Origin: Magnaporthiopsis rhizophila | Lineage: Eukaryota > Ascomycota > Sordariomycetes > Magnaporthales > Magnaporthaceae | DNA: 64,000 nt | Assembly (NCBI GenBank): GCA_003049465.1 | Contig: PYSS01000087.1 | Span: forward strand, 62,001 to 126,000 | Reading direction: 5' to 3' | Shown: piece by piece, positions 53,334 through 64,000 of the stretch | Layout of the letters: each line of letters opens with the position of its first letter | How positions within the stretch are numbered: the first letter of the stretch is position 1 | Program-made: the position numbers and the translations under genes | The notes under the pieces: model-generated | Told to the model about the DNA's origin: nothing | Seen by the model: only the letters and a program-made list of their open reading frames with translations | Databases searched by the model: none

Positions 53334-56310
53334 CTAATATCTCCAAAACAACCGCCATCCACGATGAAAAACCGTATACCAGCAACATCCGGCAAGCCGC
53401 AGCAGCAGCACTCCGGCATTCGCCCACATCCAGATCCGGAAGAACCAGATCTTGTGCCAATAAGGGTCCCCCAGGAAGCTCAGCGACTGGAAGCTGTCGT
53501 TGAGCACGACAGCGCACATCAAGAAGTTGGAGAATATGTACACCCCCACGAGCTTCGTCCGGAAGCTCTTGAAGTCATCCTCGGGCGTCGTATTGCGCGG
53601 TTTCGCGCCCCCGTCCCCGTCCTCCTCTGTCGGCGGCACGTAGGGCGTCAGGGCGCGCCTGACGGCCGCCTCGAATTGTGTGTCGATATCCTCCTGCGGC
53701 TTCTGCACCTCCTCGATCACCACGCCGCCCTGTCTGCTTGCGGACGCCCGGGCTGGAGGGCGCAGCGGGTGCCTAAAGTCGTCGTTCAGGTCTTGCCGGC
53801 CCGACTTCCGGCCCCAGGTGATGTCATGGGTGTTGCTGAAAGCATAGATGCCGAGGATGTTGATGTAGGACGCCAGGACGAAAAGGTAGGGCGCGTACGA
53901 CGTGAAGAGGTGCCACATGTCAAGGTGGAGGATTCCGGCGGCGATATACACCCCGAACACGGACACGCCCGTGATGAGGACGGTCCAGGGCCCGACGTCG
54001 GAGTAGTACTCGTTTATATAATTGTAGCTGCTCTCGGCGCCCGCCCCTTCCCGCCGGAAGTCCACGAGTCGCTTGACGAGGTAGGTGAGGTTGAGGAAAA
54101 GGTAGAGCTGGATGAAAGCGAAGATTATAAAGGAGAGGAGGTAAAGTTTTCGCTCTCGGCGCGGGTGGCTTCCCAGCGCCAGAACGAACTGGAGGACCAC
54201 GACGAGGATGTAGACAAACTGAATGATGCCGTTGAAGACTGGGGTCGCGGGGCCAAAGGGCCAGGCGTACGCGCCCGAGCCATCAGGCGGGTTACCCGTG
54301 ACGTCATTGACGACGAACATGGTGAGCAGGTACTCCGCCAGCGAAAACCAGGCGACGAGGAATGTGACGAGGTTGTACGCGAGCTCGACGTGGAAGGCGG
54401 CCAGCCGGGCGATACTGTGCCCACTCCGGTACATCCTGTGGAACCGACCGATCGAATAGAGCGTGGATGTAAAGGCGCCGTTGAGCCATCGACGACGCTG
54501 GCCGATAAAGTCGGCCGTGGTGCAGGGGATGTCGGTTTCTGCGCGCGCAGAATTGATGAAGTCGGAGTGCCACTTTTGACCCGCTTTCGTCAGGAGCTCG
54601 TAGGCGACGATACGGTCCTCGGCGAGGAAGCGGTTGGCGCCAAAGGCTGTCGCGCCGGCGCCCCCACCGACCGATATCCGGGCGAGTGAGGGGTCGCCGT
54701 GGAAGTAGCACTCGAGGGGGTAGCCCATGATGGCGCGGAAGCTGTTGGTGGTAACAGGAGCTAGTCAGCCACTGGAGCGGTGAATCAGGGTGCGAACAGA
54801 GGATCAAGCACCCACCGATATGCAGAAAAGGCGCCGGGCAACACGGTCAGCCACCCGATGGCGGCCTCAAACGACCTCTCGAGCTGGAACGCGACCACGT
54901 ACTCGAAATTCTGGCTCGCCACGATCGGGTTCACCAAACCGGCCCTGCTCTTGCCTGTGTGGCACCTTATCTCCCCGCACGCGGCGCCGAGATCCTTGTC
55001 GTTAAAAAATGCTGCCCAGATTTTCAGCAGCGCATACCTGCACAGTCTCGTGCCCGTGTCGACAGTCACAATGACCTCGGGGTTCAGGATCCGGTCAAAG
55101 GCGTTGTACAGCCACCGGTGCGAGTTGATTTTGCCGGCGCGCTTTGTCTTCATGCACAGGATGACCTGGATGGGTGGAAGCGTTGTGCTGTCCTCCGTTA
55201 CCGGTCTGATTAGCTGGCTGTTGGGTGTGATTGAGAGCTGCGTCGTGTATTCGAAAATGTGCGCCTGCGTTTCGGATCCGTCGACCACGCGCTTGAGCAC
55301 TCCATCCTGGTAGACTCCTATCGTAGCGAGGACGTCGAGGACACCATCGTCAACATTGCCCACCCCATCAAACAGCAGAACCACGACAATCTTCTGCCAG
55401 GCGGGCCGCCCTTATGCCAAAAGGTCGACTTCTTGAGGTTGACAATGTCCCGGATGTTCTTCATGACGCTGTGCAGGGTGCGGGACGTGAGCATCTTGTC
55501 CTCGTTGTAGTAGGTGATAGCGATCAGAAGCTCGGTGTGCCTGCAGTATATCCACGGGCGCAGGTTGTAGCCGTTTTTGAGAGTAAAGTCGTTAGGGTCG
55601 CAGGTGGCCGCGGTATAGCGAATTTTGACGAACTCCTCGTTGATGCCCTCGAGGTCGCGATACTTGGGCTGGACGGCGTTCTTGATGGCGCTGGGAACGT
55701 TGTAGTCGATGCTGAGAACGGATCCCTGGACCAGCTTGACTTTTCTGGTTGCGTAGCGCTTCAGGCCGCCGGCGGGCCGTTGGCGCTGGATCCGGCGGTC
55801 CTCATCATCGTCGTTATAGCTGACAGGGCCACCGCCTCCCATGGTGAAGCCGCCGTCCGGCTGGTCTGCCACGCCGGCGCCGGCGCCCCCAGGTGAAACG
55901 CCATACTCATTCTGAAAGGGCGAGGGCGCCCGCCCGATGCCAGCACCGGGCCTGGTGATCGGGGCGTAGGACTCGGTCGGACTCCGCCGGAAGCCATGTG
56001 CTTGTGGCGCTGGGGCGCTGGGGCCGACGGGAAGTATTGCGGGTGCACTGTTTTGTCGGTTTGAGGGGCTCCCTGGAGATTGGGGATCTTCCGCCGCAAG
56101 CGATGCCGGCGCGACTGCGTCGCCGCGGCCGCGTGTGGAGGGGAAGAGGGTCGCGGTGGGTCTCTCATCTTCTCGACTTTGCCGGAAAGAAGCGTCAGGG
56201 CTGTAGGTTTCCGTAAGAGTATGCCGAAAAGGCCGCGACCGCGATTGTTGTTGGTCGCGGCTGATGTCACCATTGTCCGGCGAGCGCTGCCTGCGTGAGC
56301 TCCCCTCCAT
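53334..56310 (-). pseudogene. class III chitin synthase, complete but with a one-base deletion
   Basis: The ATG at 56310 opens a disordered Pro/Ser-rich N-terminus of about 180 residues. It is followed by VQGSVLSIDYNVPSAI, YTAATCDPNDFTLKNGYN, LLIAITYYNEDKML and NIRDIVNLKK (chitin synthase N and catalytic domains). After HKGGP the frame shifts; WQKIVVVLLFDG continues one base out of register at about 55400. The second part has VYQDGV, SHRWLYNAFDRILNPE, VDTGT, LPGAFSAYR, an intron 54815-54742, LAEDRIVAYEL, the product-binding QRRRWLNG, and five to seven C-terminal membrane helices. By family it makes chitin at the plasma membrane from UDP-GlcNAc; this order and the GGPAWQKI block are class III-like. 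The break may be a real lesion or a sequencing error. Confidence 0.85.
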
Positions 56311-57359
56311 CTCTTGCCGTCCTCAAATCGAAATAAAATATGGGAGATTTATCGGAGAACGAAATGGCAGCAGCGATAAATTACATCCTTCCTGATTTCG
56401 AGTCATTTTGCGCGGAAACCGAGTTAGATATAAACTTGGGAGGGGTGGGAGCTGAAAGTGCTGCAGCAAGGTACCTATGGCGTGCCTACCTACCTAGGTA
56501 CCTCTGGGAGTGCTGTGGTGGACGCACCCTGGCTGAATATAATGAGTCACACGGCATTGTTTAGCGCGGTGGATGGTCCATTTTTGACGCCATAATCGGG
56601 CGCAGCTGAGGCAGGGGCGCGCTCATGCCTGTCCGGGTGCGTTGGCATGGCGGCGAGGGGTTTATAGGCGACTTGGAGCGTTGTTGGGCAGCGGGATTGC
56701 CGATGGTTGCTTTGTTGGACGCCGACGAGGCCAAATCGGCTCCGGCCATCTTTTCCAGAACATGTTTTATGGCGCATTTCAGCAGCCAACTAACGGAAAA
56801 CCTGGCGAAGAGCCTCGGAACTAGCGAAGGCTCTGGATGTAGGGCAGACTGGCCGACTGACTCCTTGGCACGGAGGGGACTTCGAGGCAAGGCGTCATCG
56901 AACTGCCATTGTCGGTGCCACTAAGTACGAGAAAATGACAGGACGGTAAGGCTGCTTCGGCGTGTCCGGATGTGGTTTTCGAGGCGGATATGGGGTAGAC
57001 TGCTTGGGGTCGTAGGAGCCAGCGTTGCGGGCTGACCGCCGCTGATGGAGGTGTCGTCACGTGATACTCTACTCTATGCTCTCCACATCCGTGTTCTGAA
57101 ACCCCTAGCAATGGACTTTTCACGGGGTGCGCTCCGTTGTTGATCGATTTGACTCCATGTCGACATTGGGTACCGGAAGGTAGTTTGGTCTAGCGCCGCT
57201 GGATTTGAGACAATCGCCCCCACTGGATCAGGTAACCCGGCGCGTCTGGCAAGGCCCGGGACAACAAAAACTCTGTTGACGCCCATCCACCTCAACCGTA
57301 CACGCGGCTTTCGTTTCTGTCAAGAAACAAGGAACAAAAAAAAAGGCAGCCCATCAAAT
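56311..57359. promoter_or_regulatory. upstream region of chitin synthase
   Basis: This is about 1 kb without a supported gene. It includes repeated TACCTAC / TAGGTACC words at 56470-56510, common near Sordariomycete genes. A 74-codon frame at 56340 has no further support. Confidence 0.4.
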
Positions 57360-58260
57360 CTGTTCCGGCGGGTACGGTTCGCCGTCGTCGCGAGCGAGGG
57401 CAACGTCCTGATCTCCAACTTCGCCAATGCGTCGCCCGCGAACCCAGTCCGCTCGACGAGACCGCCTAGGCTCGGCTTCGTCTTCACGGGCCAGGGCACC
57501 CAGTGGCATATCATAGGCCCCGAGCCGACCACCACATATCCCGTTTTCAAAGCGTCGCTCGAGCGCTTCGACGCCTGCCTCGCGCGTCTGGGCGCCGGCT
57601 TCAGCCTGTTGGAAGAATTAATAGAGCGGGACACCAAATTATCGCGCATTTCGGACACCGAGCTCAGCCAGCCGGGCTGTACGGCCGTCCGGCCGGCGCT
57701 GGTGGACTTATTGCGCGGGTGGGCGTGCGGCCCGATGCCGTTGCGGGCTATTCGAGCGGCGCGATCGGGGCCGCGTACGCCGCGGGCGCCCTGATGTATG
57801 AGGAGTGCGCTGCAGTGGCTTACCTCCCCGGCAGTCGGTGCTGCGGCTCAAAGCGGCGTGCCCGGATTTCCCGGGCGGTATGCTGGCCGTTAGTGCCGGG
57901 CCCGGAAACGTCTGGCCGCTGATCAAGATGCTGAAATAGGAGAAGCATTATCGGGTTACGGTGGCGTGCGTTAATAGCTCCGGCAGTATTACGGTGTTGG
58001 GCGATGTTACGGCTGTCGAAGAGCTGCAGGCGAGAATAAAGGAGAAGCAGCTATTTAACAGGAGGGTGCGTGTCGAAACGACGTATTATTTATACCATAT
58101 AAAGCTTGTGGCGGACTGGTACGGGGGCGTCGGTCGGCGTGCTTTCGCCCGCGACAGCGGCCGAGGGCGACCACGAGGGCCCCGTAAAGCAGATCCTTAA
58201 AGCGATCGAGACCCTCCCTAAGAAGCCGCAGTACTTCGGGTCGCTGGTGCGTAATAAGGA
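57360..58260 (+). pseudogene. polyketide synthase acyltransferase-domain relic
   Basis: Successive frames spell an AT (malonyl-CoA:ACP transacylase) domain of a fungal highly reducing PKS. In order they show GFVFTGQGTQWH (about 57480), YPVFKASLERFDACLARLG, LSRISDTELSQP, the nucleophile motif GYSSGAIGAAYAAG (57746 onward; GHSxG with His to Tyr), then ACVNSSGSITVLGD and VEELQARIKEKQLFN. The frame changes at least twice, and a TAG at about 57937 interrupts it. No KS, DH, KR or ACP domain is found on either side within the window, so it is an isolated domain-sized relic of a PKS gene. Confidence 0.75.
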
Positions 58261-58652
58261 CGCCATCGAGATGCCACGAACCAAAAATATGCAACGAAAC
58301 CACACGAAATACAATGGCACGGCGCCACAGGGTCTTGGGGGCCAACCTGTACTGTATTGGCACCCTATGAATCGCGATGATCTAGAGTCGGATCAGGGTG
58401 GGTTCCCGTAGGGAACCCAAGCTAAATACAAATGACTTGACACAGTAACGTAACCTTCTGCTATCGTTCCTCATTACCTAAAACAAACCGGCCCCCAAGG
58501 CCGTGCCAGGGGGCCGTGTTGTGCCTGCAGTCCAACAGAATGCCACCCCACGTAAACGCCCCCCAGCCGTAGTACGAGCGAACATCCTGGACTACTTTGC
58601 CGCTCACTTTTCAACCCCGTCACGACCCCTGCGTTTGGTCTACAAGTCCCAA
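58261..58652. other. gene-free interval
   Basis: This lies between the PKS relic and the MITE-like element. No gene, repeat or RNA is recognised. Confidence 0.4.
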
Positions 58653-58869
58653 GGATCATAAAGGTTAGTGCTATAAGTCACGCCCATTTTGAGCTCGTCG
58701 AGGGAACCTGTGGTTCTGAGGAAAAGTGGTGAAAACAGAAGTTAACAGAACTGTTGCCACTTCCTAACCCATAACAGACCAGGGTAACTAAGCGCAGGTC
58801 TCTACCTCAAGTTTGCTTGTTAACGCTGTGGAAGATCTCGTACCTTTGTAAGACTAACCTTTATGATCC
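58653..58869. mobile_element. MITE-like element with 16-base perfect terminal inverted repeats
   Basis: GGATCATAAAGGTTAG (58653-58668) is exactly reverse-complemented at 58854-58869; similarity continues inward a few bases. The 217-base unit has no frame. A clear target duplication was not seen (AAGTCC occurs near both outer flanks). The size and structure are those of a miniature inverted-repeat element. Confidence 0.5.
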
Positions 58870-59279
58870 CTGAGGGGTGTAAGTCCTTCGCTCTTGGCTC
58901 TTTTATTTGGACCCCTGCTACCACCTGGTGTCCTCGGGACGCCGTCACGTACTGATAGTCCTTATCAGCAGTGTGGGCCTGCCCCTGCAGTCGGACAACC
59001 GACGCCGATCCTCCGTCAGGCCAGGCGTCACCACCTCGGAGTCTGCCCTACGCTGGCCCCTCCCGCGAATGCACTGCGAGGCTCGTGGAGACGTCCTGCT
59101 GTCAGCCGTAGCAGTGACCGCACCAGCCACAGTGCTTGTCATGGAGAGAGTGGTCTCTCGCCGCCGTCTCCCCAGTCCAGCCACTCCATCCCTGGTCCGT
59201 CAGCGGTGGCCGCGCCAATACCGACGTCTCCCGGATCCGCTGCCGGGCCTGGGCGAACCCGGTCGTCTGGGAGAACTCG

Positions 59280-59892
59280 CATGGCGCCTCGGTCACCACA
59301 CACCCCGAAGCCCGCCGCGGTCTGCTCTTCGGCAACGGCCTGGGGGGTCGCACCGAGGACGGCCTCGCGCTGATGCGGGCCATCCGGCCCGACTGCGTCA
59401 CGTTCTCCTGGCGGCTGGATAGTGTCGACTACCTGCTGCCCAGCCCGCTGGACCTGTTTGCGACGGCGCGGTCCCGCGGTTTTAACTCGCCGCTTGCGAA
59501 TAGGCCATAAATATATACTGCCCGTGCTTACGCGCCGCTACTCGGTCTTCTTCGGCTCCAACCTCGAGGCTTGGCGGGTTGACGTCGGCGATTTCGACGA
59601 GCCCGAGCCGGGACGTCTCGTGCTCCGCCGGGCGCCGCCGCCGTTGGAGGAGGTTCCGGACAGCGGCGTGCCGGACGGGCAGGAGGATGCGGACGGGCAG
59701 GAGGATGCGGAGGTCCCCTATCCTGCGGACCTAGCCGGTGCCGCGCCCGCGCCGGGTGGCACGGGTAACGCCTATCTGGACATGGTCGACTCGGACGCCG
59801 ACACTAACGGTTCGGCGCGCCGGCTCGACGGGCTCAAGCTGCCGTCGGATTTGGAGGATAGGGATGGCGGCTGGACGTCTAAAGGCGAGTGA
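59280..59892 (+). pseudogene. coding-like stretch in two frames, unrecognised
   Basis: The first frame (to TAA at about 59510) reads GLLFGNGLGGRTEDGLAL and RPDCVTFSWRLDSVDYLL. A second frame from about 59505 reads YILPVLTRRYSVFFGSNLEA and ends with an acidic Asp/Gly-rich tail at 59892. Both have GC-rich codon bias. They may be one gene broken by a frameshift or two exons with an unseen intron. An 18-base direct repeat (GACGGGCAGGAGGATGCG, twice) lies at about 59675-59710. I do not recognise the product. Confidence 0.35.
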
Positions 59893-60029
59893 GCAGGGAT
59901 GGGCTGGGATCTGGGGATCTTGGCGGCGATGTCGAGGCCGGCGGCGCCTCTGTCTTTATGCTATCGGATCTTTCTTTATACTCGTTCAGCCGCACGATCC
60001 CCTCTTTTCGTGGCCGGGCATAGGGTCAT

Positions 60030-61025
60030 ACGGTGCGCGATGCGTCCTGCGCTTCTTTTTTCGGATAGGTATCGAATGATCTACAGGGATCCTCCAAATG
60101 TTCGTCCGGTCCCACGTGTCATGTCCGGTTGGCCATCCTGCCCGTCGACTGGTGACATCCCGACACCTCGCACGCTCCATTGTGCGGTCGCTGCAAAGGC
60201 CATCAATACCAAGGGCTACGAGATCATCCTCTTTGAGGGACTAAAGCAGATCCCGGCACAGACCTACGTTTTGACGGTGCCTGGCTTCCATTGGTTCCGA
60301 GAGGACCGCAACCCGCCCTCGTCCACGAAGGGTGCGCGGACCTCACACGCCTGCGCGGTGGTCGGTCGGCGGGGGAGCCAAATGATTGCAGTCGGCGGCA
60401 TCGATTTCGATTGGTTTGACGACTTCGTGTGGAGGCAGGACCCTTGGGGGAACGGAGTGCAGGTGTTGGACATGACCAACTTGACGTGGAGCGGGGAGCA
60501 CAAACACGACGCCCCTGACTACAAGCAGCCAAGGGTCGTCAAGGATTGGTACTCGGACATCGCGTAAGTCCACCCTTCTCTCCTCTGCTGTGTCTGTCCG
60601 CAGGAGAGGAAAACAAGATGCGATGGCGCTGACAGCAGCTTATCAGAAACGCCCAAAACATCCAGTGGAACACGAACGAAACAAGAGCTCTGTTTGCAGA
60701 CGCCATCGACAACCTCGCGGTAGACCCAACCCATCCGCCTCCAGTGGGCATGATCGTGGGGATCTCCATCGGTGTCCTCGCGGCGTTGGCGGTAATCGCG
60801 GTCTGTATCGTGTACTTCTGCTACTACAGACCAAGATGTCAGCGCCGCGAGCAAGAGGGCGGATACGTCCTGCCATTTGAGCTGCTGCAGCCCCAAAACC
60901 CGGTCGAGGCCGAGGCCGATCACTACGGCACGGACCCCAATGATAAAACCAGCCACAACCGGGAATGGGAGCAGGAGCTGGAGGCCTCCCAGCCGATGCT
61001 GTACATGCAGCGGGTCTCGGTGTAG
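60030..61025 (+). pseudogene. 5'-truncated kelch membrane protein, second paralogue
   Basis: Exon 1 (to 60563) carries TPRTLHCAVAAKAINTKGYE, QTYVLTVPGFHWFRE, HACAVVGRRGSQMIAVGG, VQVLDMTNLTWS and DWYSDIA. The intron 60564-60646 (GTAAGT ... CTGAC ... CAG) leads to exon 2 with TRALFADAIDN, a membrane helix (VGMIVGISIGVLAALAVIAV), a basic stop-transfer, and a short tail to TAG 61025. This is colinear with the last third of the kelch gene at 3-5 kb, including the intron position. The signal peptide and first propeller blades are absent, so the copy seems truncated. The remaining frame is clean, which suggests recent loss. Confidence 0.7.
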
Positions 61026-61839
61026 CCTCGTGTTTGGTCCCACCAGCGAGGCTTCCGGCAGCCTCAGGAGCTGGAGGAGGACGGAACTCATCCGGCGGCT
61101 GTGGGCAATTTCAGCCGAGACCTTGATTGGAAGGCGCCGGTGTAAGGCCGGCATGCTGCGTGGTCCCCTATTCACGGTTTATCTTAGGCATTGATGGTCG
61201 GCGGTGATATTAACGATGTGCGTACCAGTAGCCTCCATCTCCCCAATCACTTTCCTGCTTTCCCTTTTCTTTCCGGCTTGGCTTTGATCTGGGTCCAGGG
61301 AGCAATGGCCGGGTAAAGAGGTTCTGCAACTCTTGACCAATGAAAGTACGAACGTCAGCGGCACCTCGCTCTGTCCTGCCCCTTTCCCGACTATTGATCT
61401 TGTGATCTTTTTGAACCTGGGCGCTCTGGTTCGACTCTACATAGTCGCGTCGACTTCCGTAGCCAAGCTCCTTGTCCATCAGCTCCGCCGCAGCCTTGGT
61501 AGCACCTGTTCAACCGTCGGGCACTGCTGCAGGTTTACGTTAGACGGCGGCGGTCACTTTTCGTCAGCTGCAGCTTCGCCTGGTTACCGTTCACACTTCT
61601 CCCAGCCCCTCCTCCCTTGATTGCCTCGGATTTATGCACCTGTCATCTGATACTGTGGGCTACCATGATTCCAAGATCTCGATGGGCTGTCACAGTATGA
61701 GCAGTAGGTTTGTTATCCGGCCAGCGTATCGAAGCTGCAGCATGCCAGTGCATGTCTTCAGCCAGAAGCTGCTGCCAGCAACCAGAAATGCACACTTGGA
61801 CATTGCCTCTCAACAAGCCCTGGACAGCGGGCGGCATGG
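61026..61839. other. interval between two kelch copies
   Basis: No gene is supported. Weak kelch-like sequence may begin before 61840 but could not be aligned with confidence. Confidence 0.4.
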
Positions 61840-62700
61840 AGATGTCCGCATCCAAAATGCGGGCTTCAAAGGAGTAATCGGCATCTCGATGTGGCTGAGT
61901 CTAGACGGCAAAAGCGTCCACACCTGGGGAGGCAAATACTTGCCCGCAATTCACGAGTTCGCCGCCGAGCTACGTTTGCGAACCTCGCACAGTAGACAAT
62001 CGAGACTGGTAGTGCCCAGGGCGACTGGAGGCGTCTTCAAACGTTCCGGCCAGGACGCTTATACTGCCGGTTCCTGCCTTCTAATGGTTCGAGATCCCCC
62101 AAGACGCAAGGATGGCGTCCATATTCTCAAGAAAGGAACATGTCTGTGCCGTGGTAGGGGTCGGGGGACGGCAGATGCTTGCCGTGGATGGGAAGAGCAT
62201 CCAAGATCATCAGAATCAATACCCCTGGAGCAAAGGATTGCGGATGTTGGATATGACGGACTTGGTATGGGCGTATGACACGACCGATACGTACCCGATG
62301 CGCCCTAGTACCGACAGTCTCGAGGTGTCAGCGACTGGTACTCAAACATTTCATAAGAGAGCGCCTCCTCCTGGCAGATGCCGTGTCTGTTAACCATGGC
62401 CATATGACAAACCAATCGCATCAGAACAAGACTTGTGCACTGATGAACCCGTCAATGACGTACAGGAACATTAAAAGCGTAGCCTGGGACCAAAAGACCA
62501 AGGCCACCTTCGCAGACGCCGTTGATAGCATCACTTCCGCGCCGCCGCAGCCTGTTGAACCGCCCACGCCCCCAACCACCGCCACCGTCATCCAACCCGC
62601 CAGCCGGAACACCCTTGGGACCATCGCCGGCGCCACCTGGGCGTCACCGCCGCCAGCGGCGCCATCGCGGCCGCCGCCTCCTGTTTTTGTCGTTGTAAGA
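61840..62700 (+). pseudogene. strongly decayed kelch membrane protein, third paralogue
   Basis: Pieces in several frames match the other two kelch copies in order: GFKGVIGISMWLSLDGKS and VHTWGG, then HVCAVVGVGGRQMLAVDG, PWSKGLRMLDMTDLVWAYDT, and after a break TKATFADAVDSITS. The middle blades are missing and the membrane helix is degraded. It is an old, non-functional copy directly downstream of the second one. Confidence 0.65.
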
Positions 62701-63099
62701 GAAGACAGATTTAGGGCACCTACGGCATGGAATTGGATACAAGGAGCAAAGCAGGGAGCTGGTGAAGCGGACAAAGCCACAGAGGGAACCGACTGCTGTA
62801 GAAACCATGACCGTTTCGCCCTAGAGTCCCGAACTCAGCTTGAGACTGCCGCATGAGCTGGAGAGCGGTAACCAGAATGGGGAGCTGAAGGGCGGATATC
62901 TCGCCGTCCTGGACGCGCCAGCCTGGTGGGAGTTTGGGTACAGGACGCCTCGGGGCGGTTGGTCGGTATTGGAAGGGAGTAATTGTGCCAGACGATTTGT
63001 CAATAACTGTTTACGCTCGCTCTCTCCACGATCCCTTTTGGAGAGAACTCTGTTTGATCACCCTTAACTCCACCAAGGGCAATGGCATGTCTTTTCTTA

Positions 63100-63101
<2 letters not shown>

Positions 63102-63145
<44 letters not shown>

Positions 63146-63146
63146 N

Positions 63147-63194
<48 letters not shown>
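63102..63194 (+). repeat. 93-base T homopolymer with one N
   Basis: Continuous T from 63102 to 63194 except an N at 63146. The length and the N suggest that the true length is not resolved. Confidence 0.9.
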
Positions 63195-63196
<2 letters not shown>

Positions 63197-64000
63197 TGAA
63201 GTAGCTTCTGGGTATTATGGGCGCTAGATAGTACCTTGATCTGCATTGTGCCTGTTTTCCTGTGTGCGCGTTTTGTCTTTTTCTTTGCTGCTGGGTTATG
63301 TTCTGGTGTTTGGATCGTGTGGTCTCAAAGTGTCAAGCAACCATATTCCAGTTGCCCGTGATCAAAAGCGGGAGAGAGTCGTCTTTTATGCCCGCCCACG
63401 CCCGCCAAGGCCGCGCTGGGTGGCATACGAACTTTGAGCATCATGATCTCTCAGGAGGCGTCTTCGCGTATCGACCTCTCTCTCTCATCTGGGCGCAATT
63501 CCCAAACGCGTTAGCTCTCCGCCGAAGCAGAAAGAACTACCGCAAAGTATCTTGGACGACGTCACCCGCACCGGCTCCATATCCCCCAAACTGAAGCTGA
63601 GTGGATGCCAGCACCGACGCGCTGTACTAGCGTTCTGTCCCCAGCCTGCCCTCGGATGTAATGGGAGCCAGTTTCGGCGATGATATGCACTTTACGTGAG
63701 AAAGCTGGCTGTTACGAGAACGCCAAGCTCCGAGGGGCTGAGCAGTGATGCAATGGGCGGAGCTGTCGATGGCCAACCCGTGGCTGGTGCAGTCACCCAT
63801 TTCTCGTATATGCAGGGTAGCATTTCTCTCAGGTCCAATACCCATGGTTCTAAGTGCACTGATAAAACCTCCTCTACCATCCCAGCACGATTCCCTCCCA
63901 CCTTGGCATCTAAACCCGCTCGTGTTGTGGTCTCCCCATATCACGCACGTATTAACATGCGGGCGCCCCGTACGCAAGCATCCCTGTCACCACCGTTTAC
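63195..64000. other. gene-free right edge
   Basis: Only short frames on both strands, none with coding character that I trust. A minus-strand frame at 63977-63627 (116 codons) has no recognisable family. Confidence 0.4.

Noticed and set aside
53241..54689. Plus-strand frame of 482 codons
   Set aside because: It is the antisense shadow of the chitin synthase C-terminal exon, whose motifs are certain.
53286..56310. Chitin synthase as a retrocopy because of the nearby poly(A)
   Set aside because: The gene keeps a canonical intron at 54815-54742 and a disordered N-terminus, so it was not copied from mRNA.
1..64000. CRISPR arrays, bacterial operons or phage genes
   Set aside because: No regular spaced repeats, ribosome binding sites or phage modules are present; introns and families are fungal.

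Overview
The window is nuclear DNA of a filamentous ascomycete (Pezizomycotina, most likely Sordariomycetes; the species cannot be read from the sequence). The reasons are short GT-AG introns of about 60-100 bases with CTAAC/CTGAC branch sites, GC-rich genes, families typical of such fungi (class III chitin synthase, HET-domain fragment, HR-PKS acyltransferase relic, kelch membrane proteins, HSPA12-like Hsp70), and a 22-kb AT-rich block in which transposons are decayed by C-to-T/G-to-A change, the mark of repeat-induced point mutation (RIP).

Layout. 1-8.0 kb: the 3' end of an unknown gene, an alpha/beta hydrolase (-), a secreted NucA/NucB-type DNase (+), a small orphan (+), a kelch-propeller membrane protein with frame breaks (-), a degenerate RNase III-fold protein (-) and a small acidic protein (-). 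8.1-28 kb: ordinary gene-dense DNA with a tandem repeat, an Amidohydro_3 amidohydrolase (-), two small membrane proteins (-), a six-exon Hsp70-like ATPase (-) divergent from a polyQ coiled-coil protein (+), a seven-TM protein with a long Pro/Ser/Gln tail (+), and an 879-residue orphan (-).

27.8-50.7 kb: a graveyard of mobile elements. It opens with a 640-bp LTR element without genes whose left LTR is nearly intact and right LTR is RIP-mutated. Then come a Tc1/mariner transposase relic, a 0.69-kb tandem duplication, a minus-strand Ty1/copia, a plus-strand Ty1/copia, and a minus-strand Ty3/gypsy cut within integrase. In all three reverse transcriptases the catalytic Asp-Asp box has been changed to Asn by G-to-A.

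50.8-64 kb: an accessory, decaying gene zone. It holds a 5'-truncated HET-domain fragment, a frameshifted kinase-like pseudogene, a class III chitin synthase (-) with a one-base deletion in a conserved block, a PKS acyltransferase relic, a MITE-like inverted-repeat element, and two further kelch paralogues (one 5'-truncated, one strongly decayed). The kelch family thus lies on both sides of the transposon block. The overall picture is a fast-evolving region where RIP and transposition fragment accessory genes beside conserved housekeeping-type genes. No intact novel multi-gene system could be shown.
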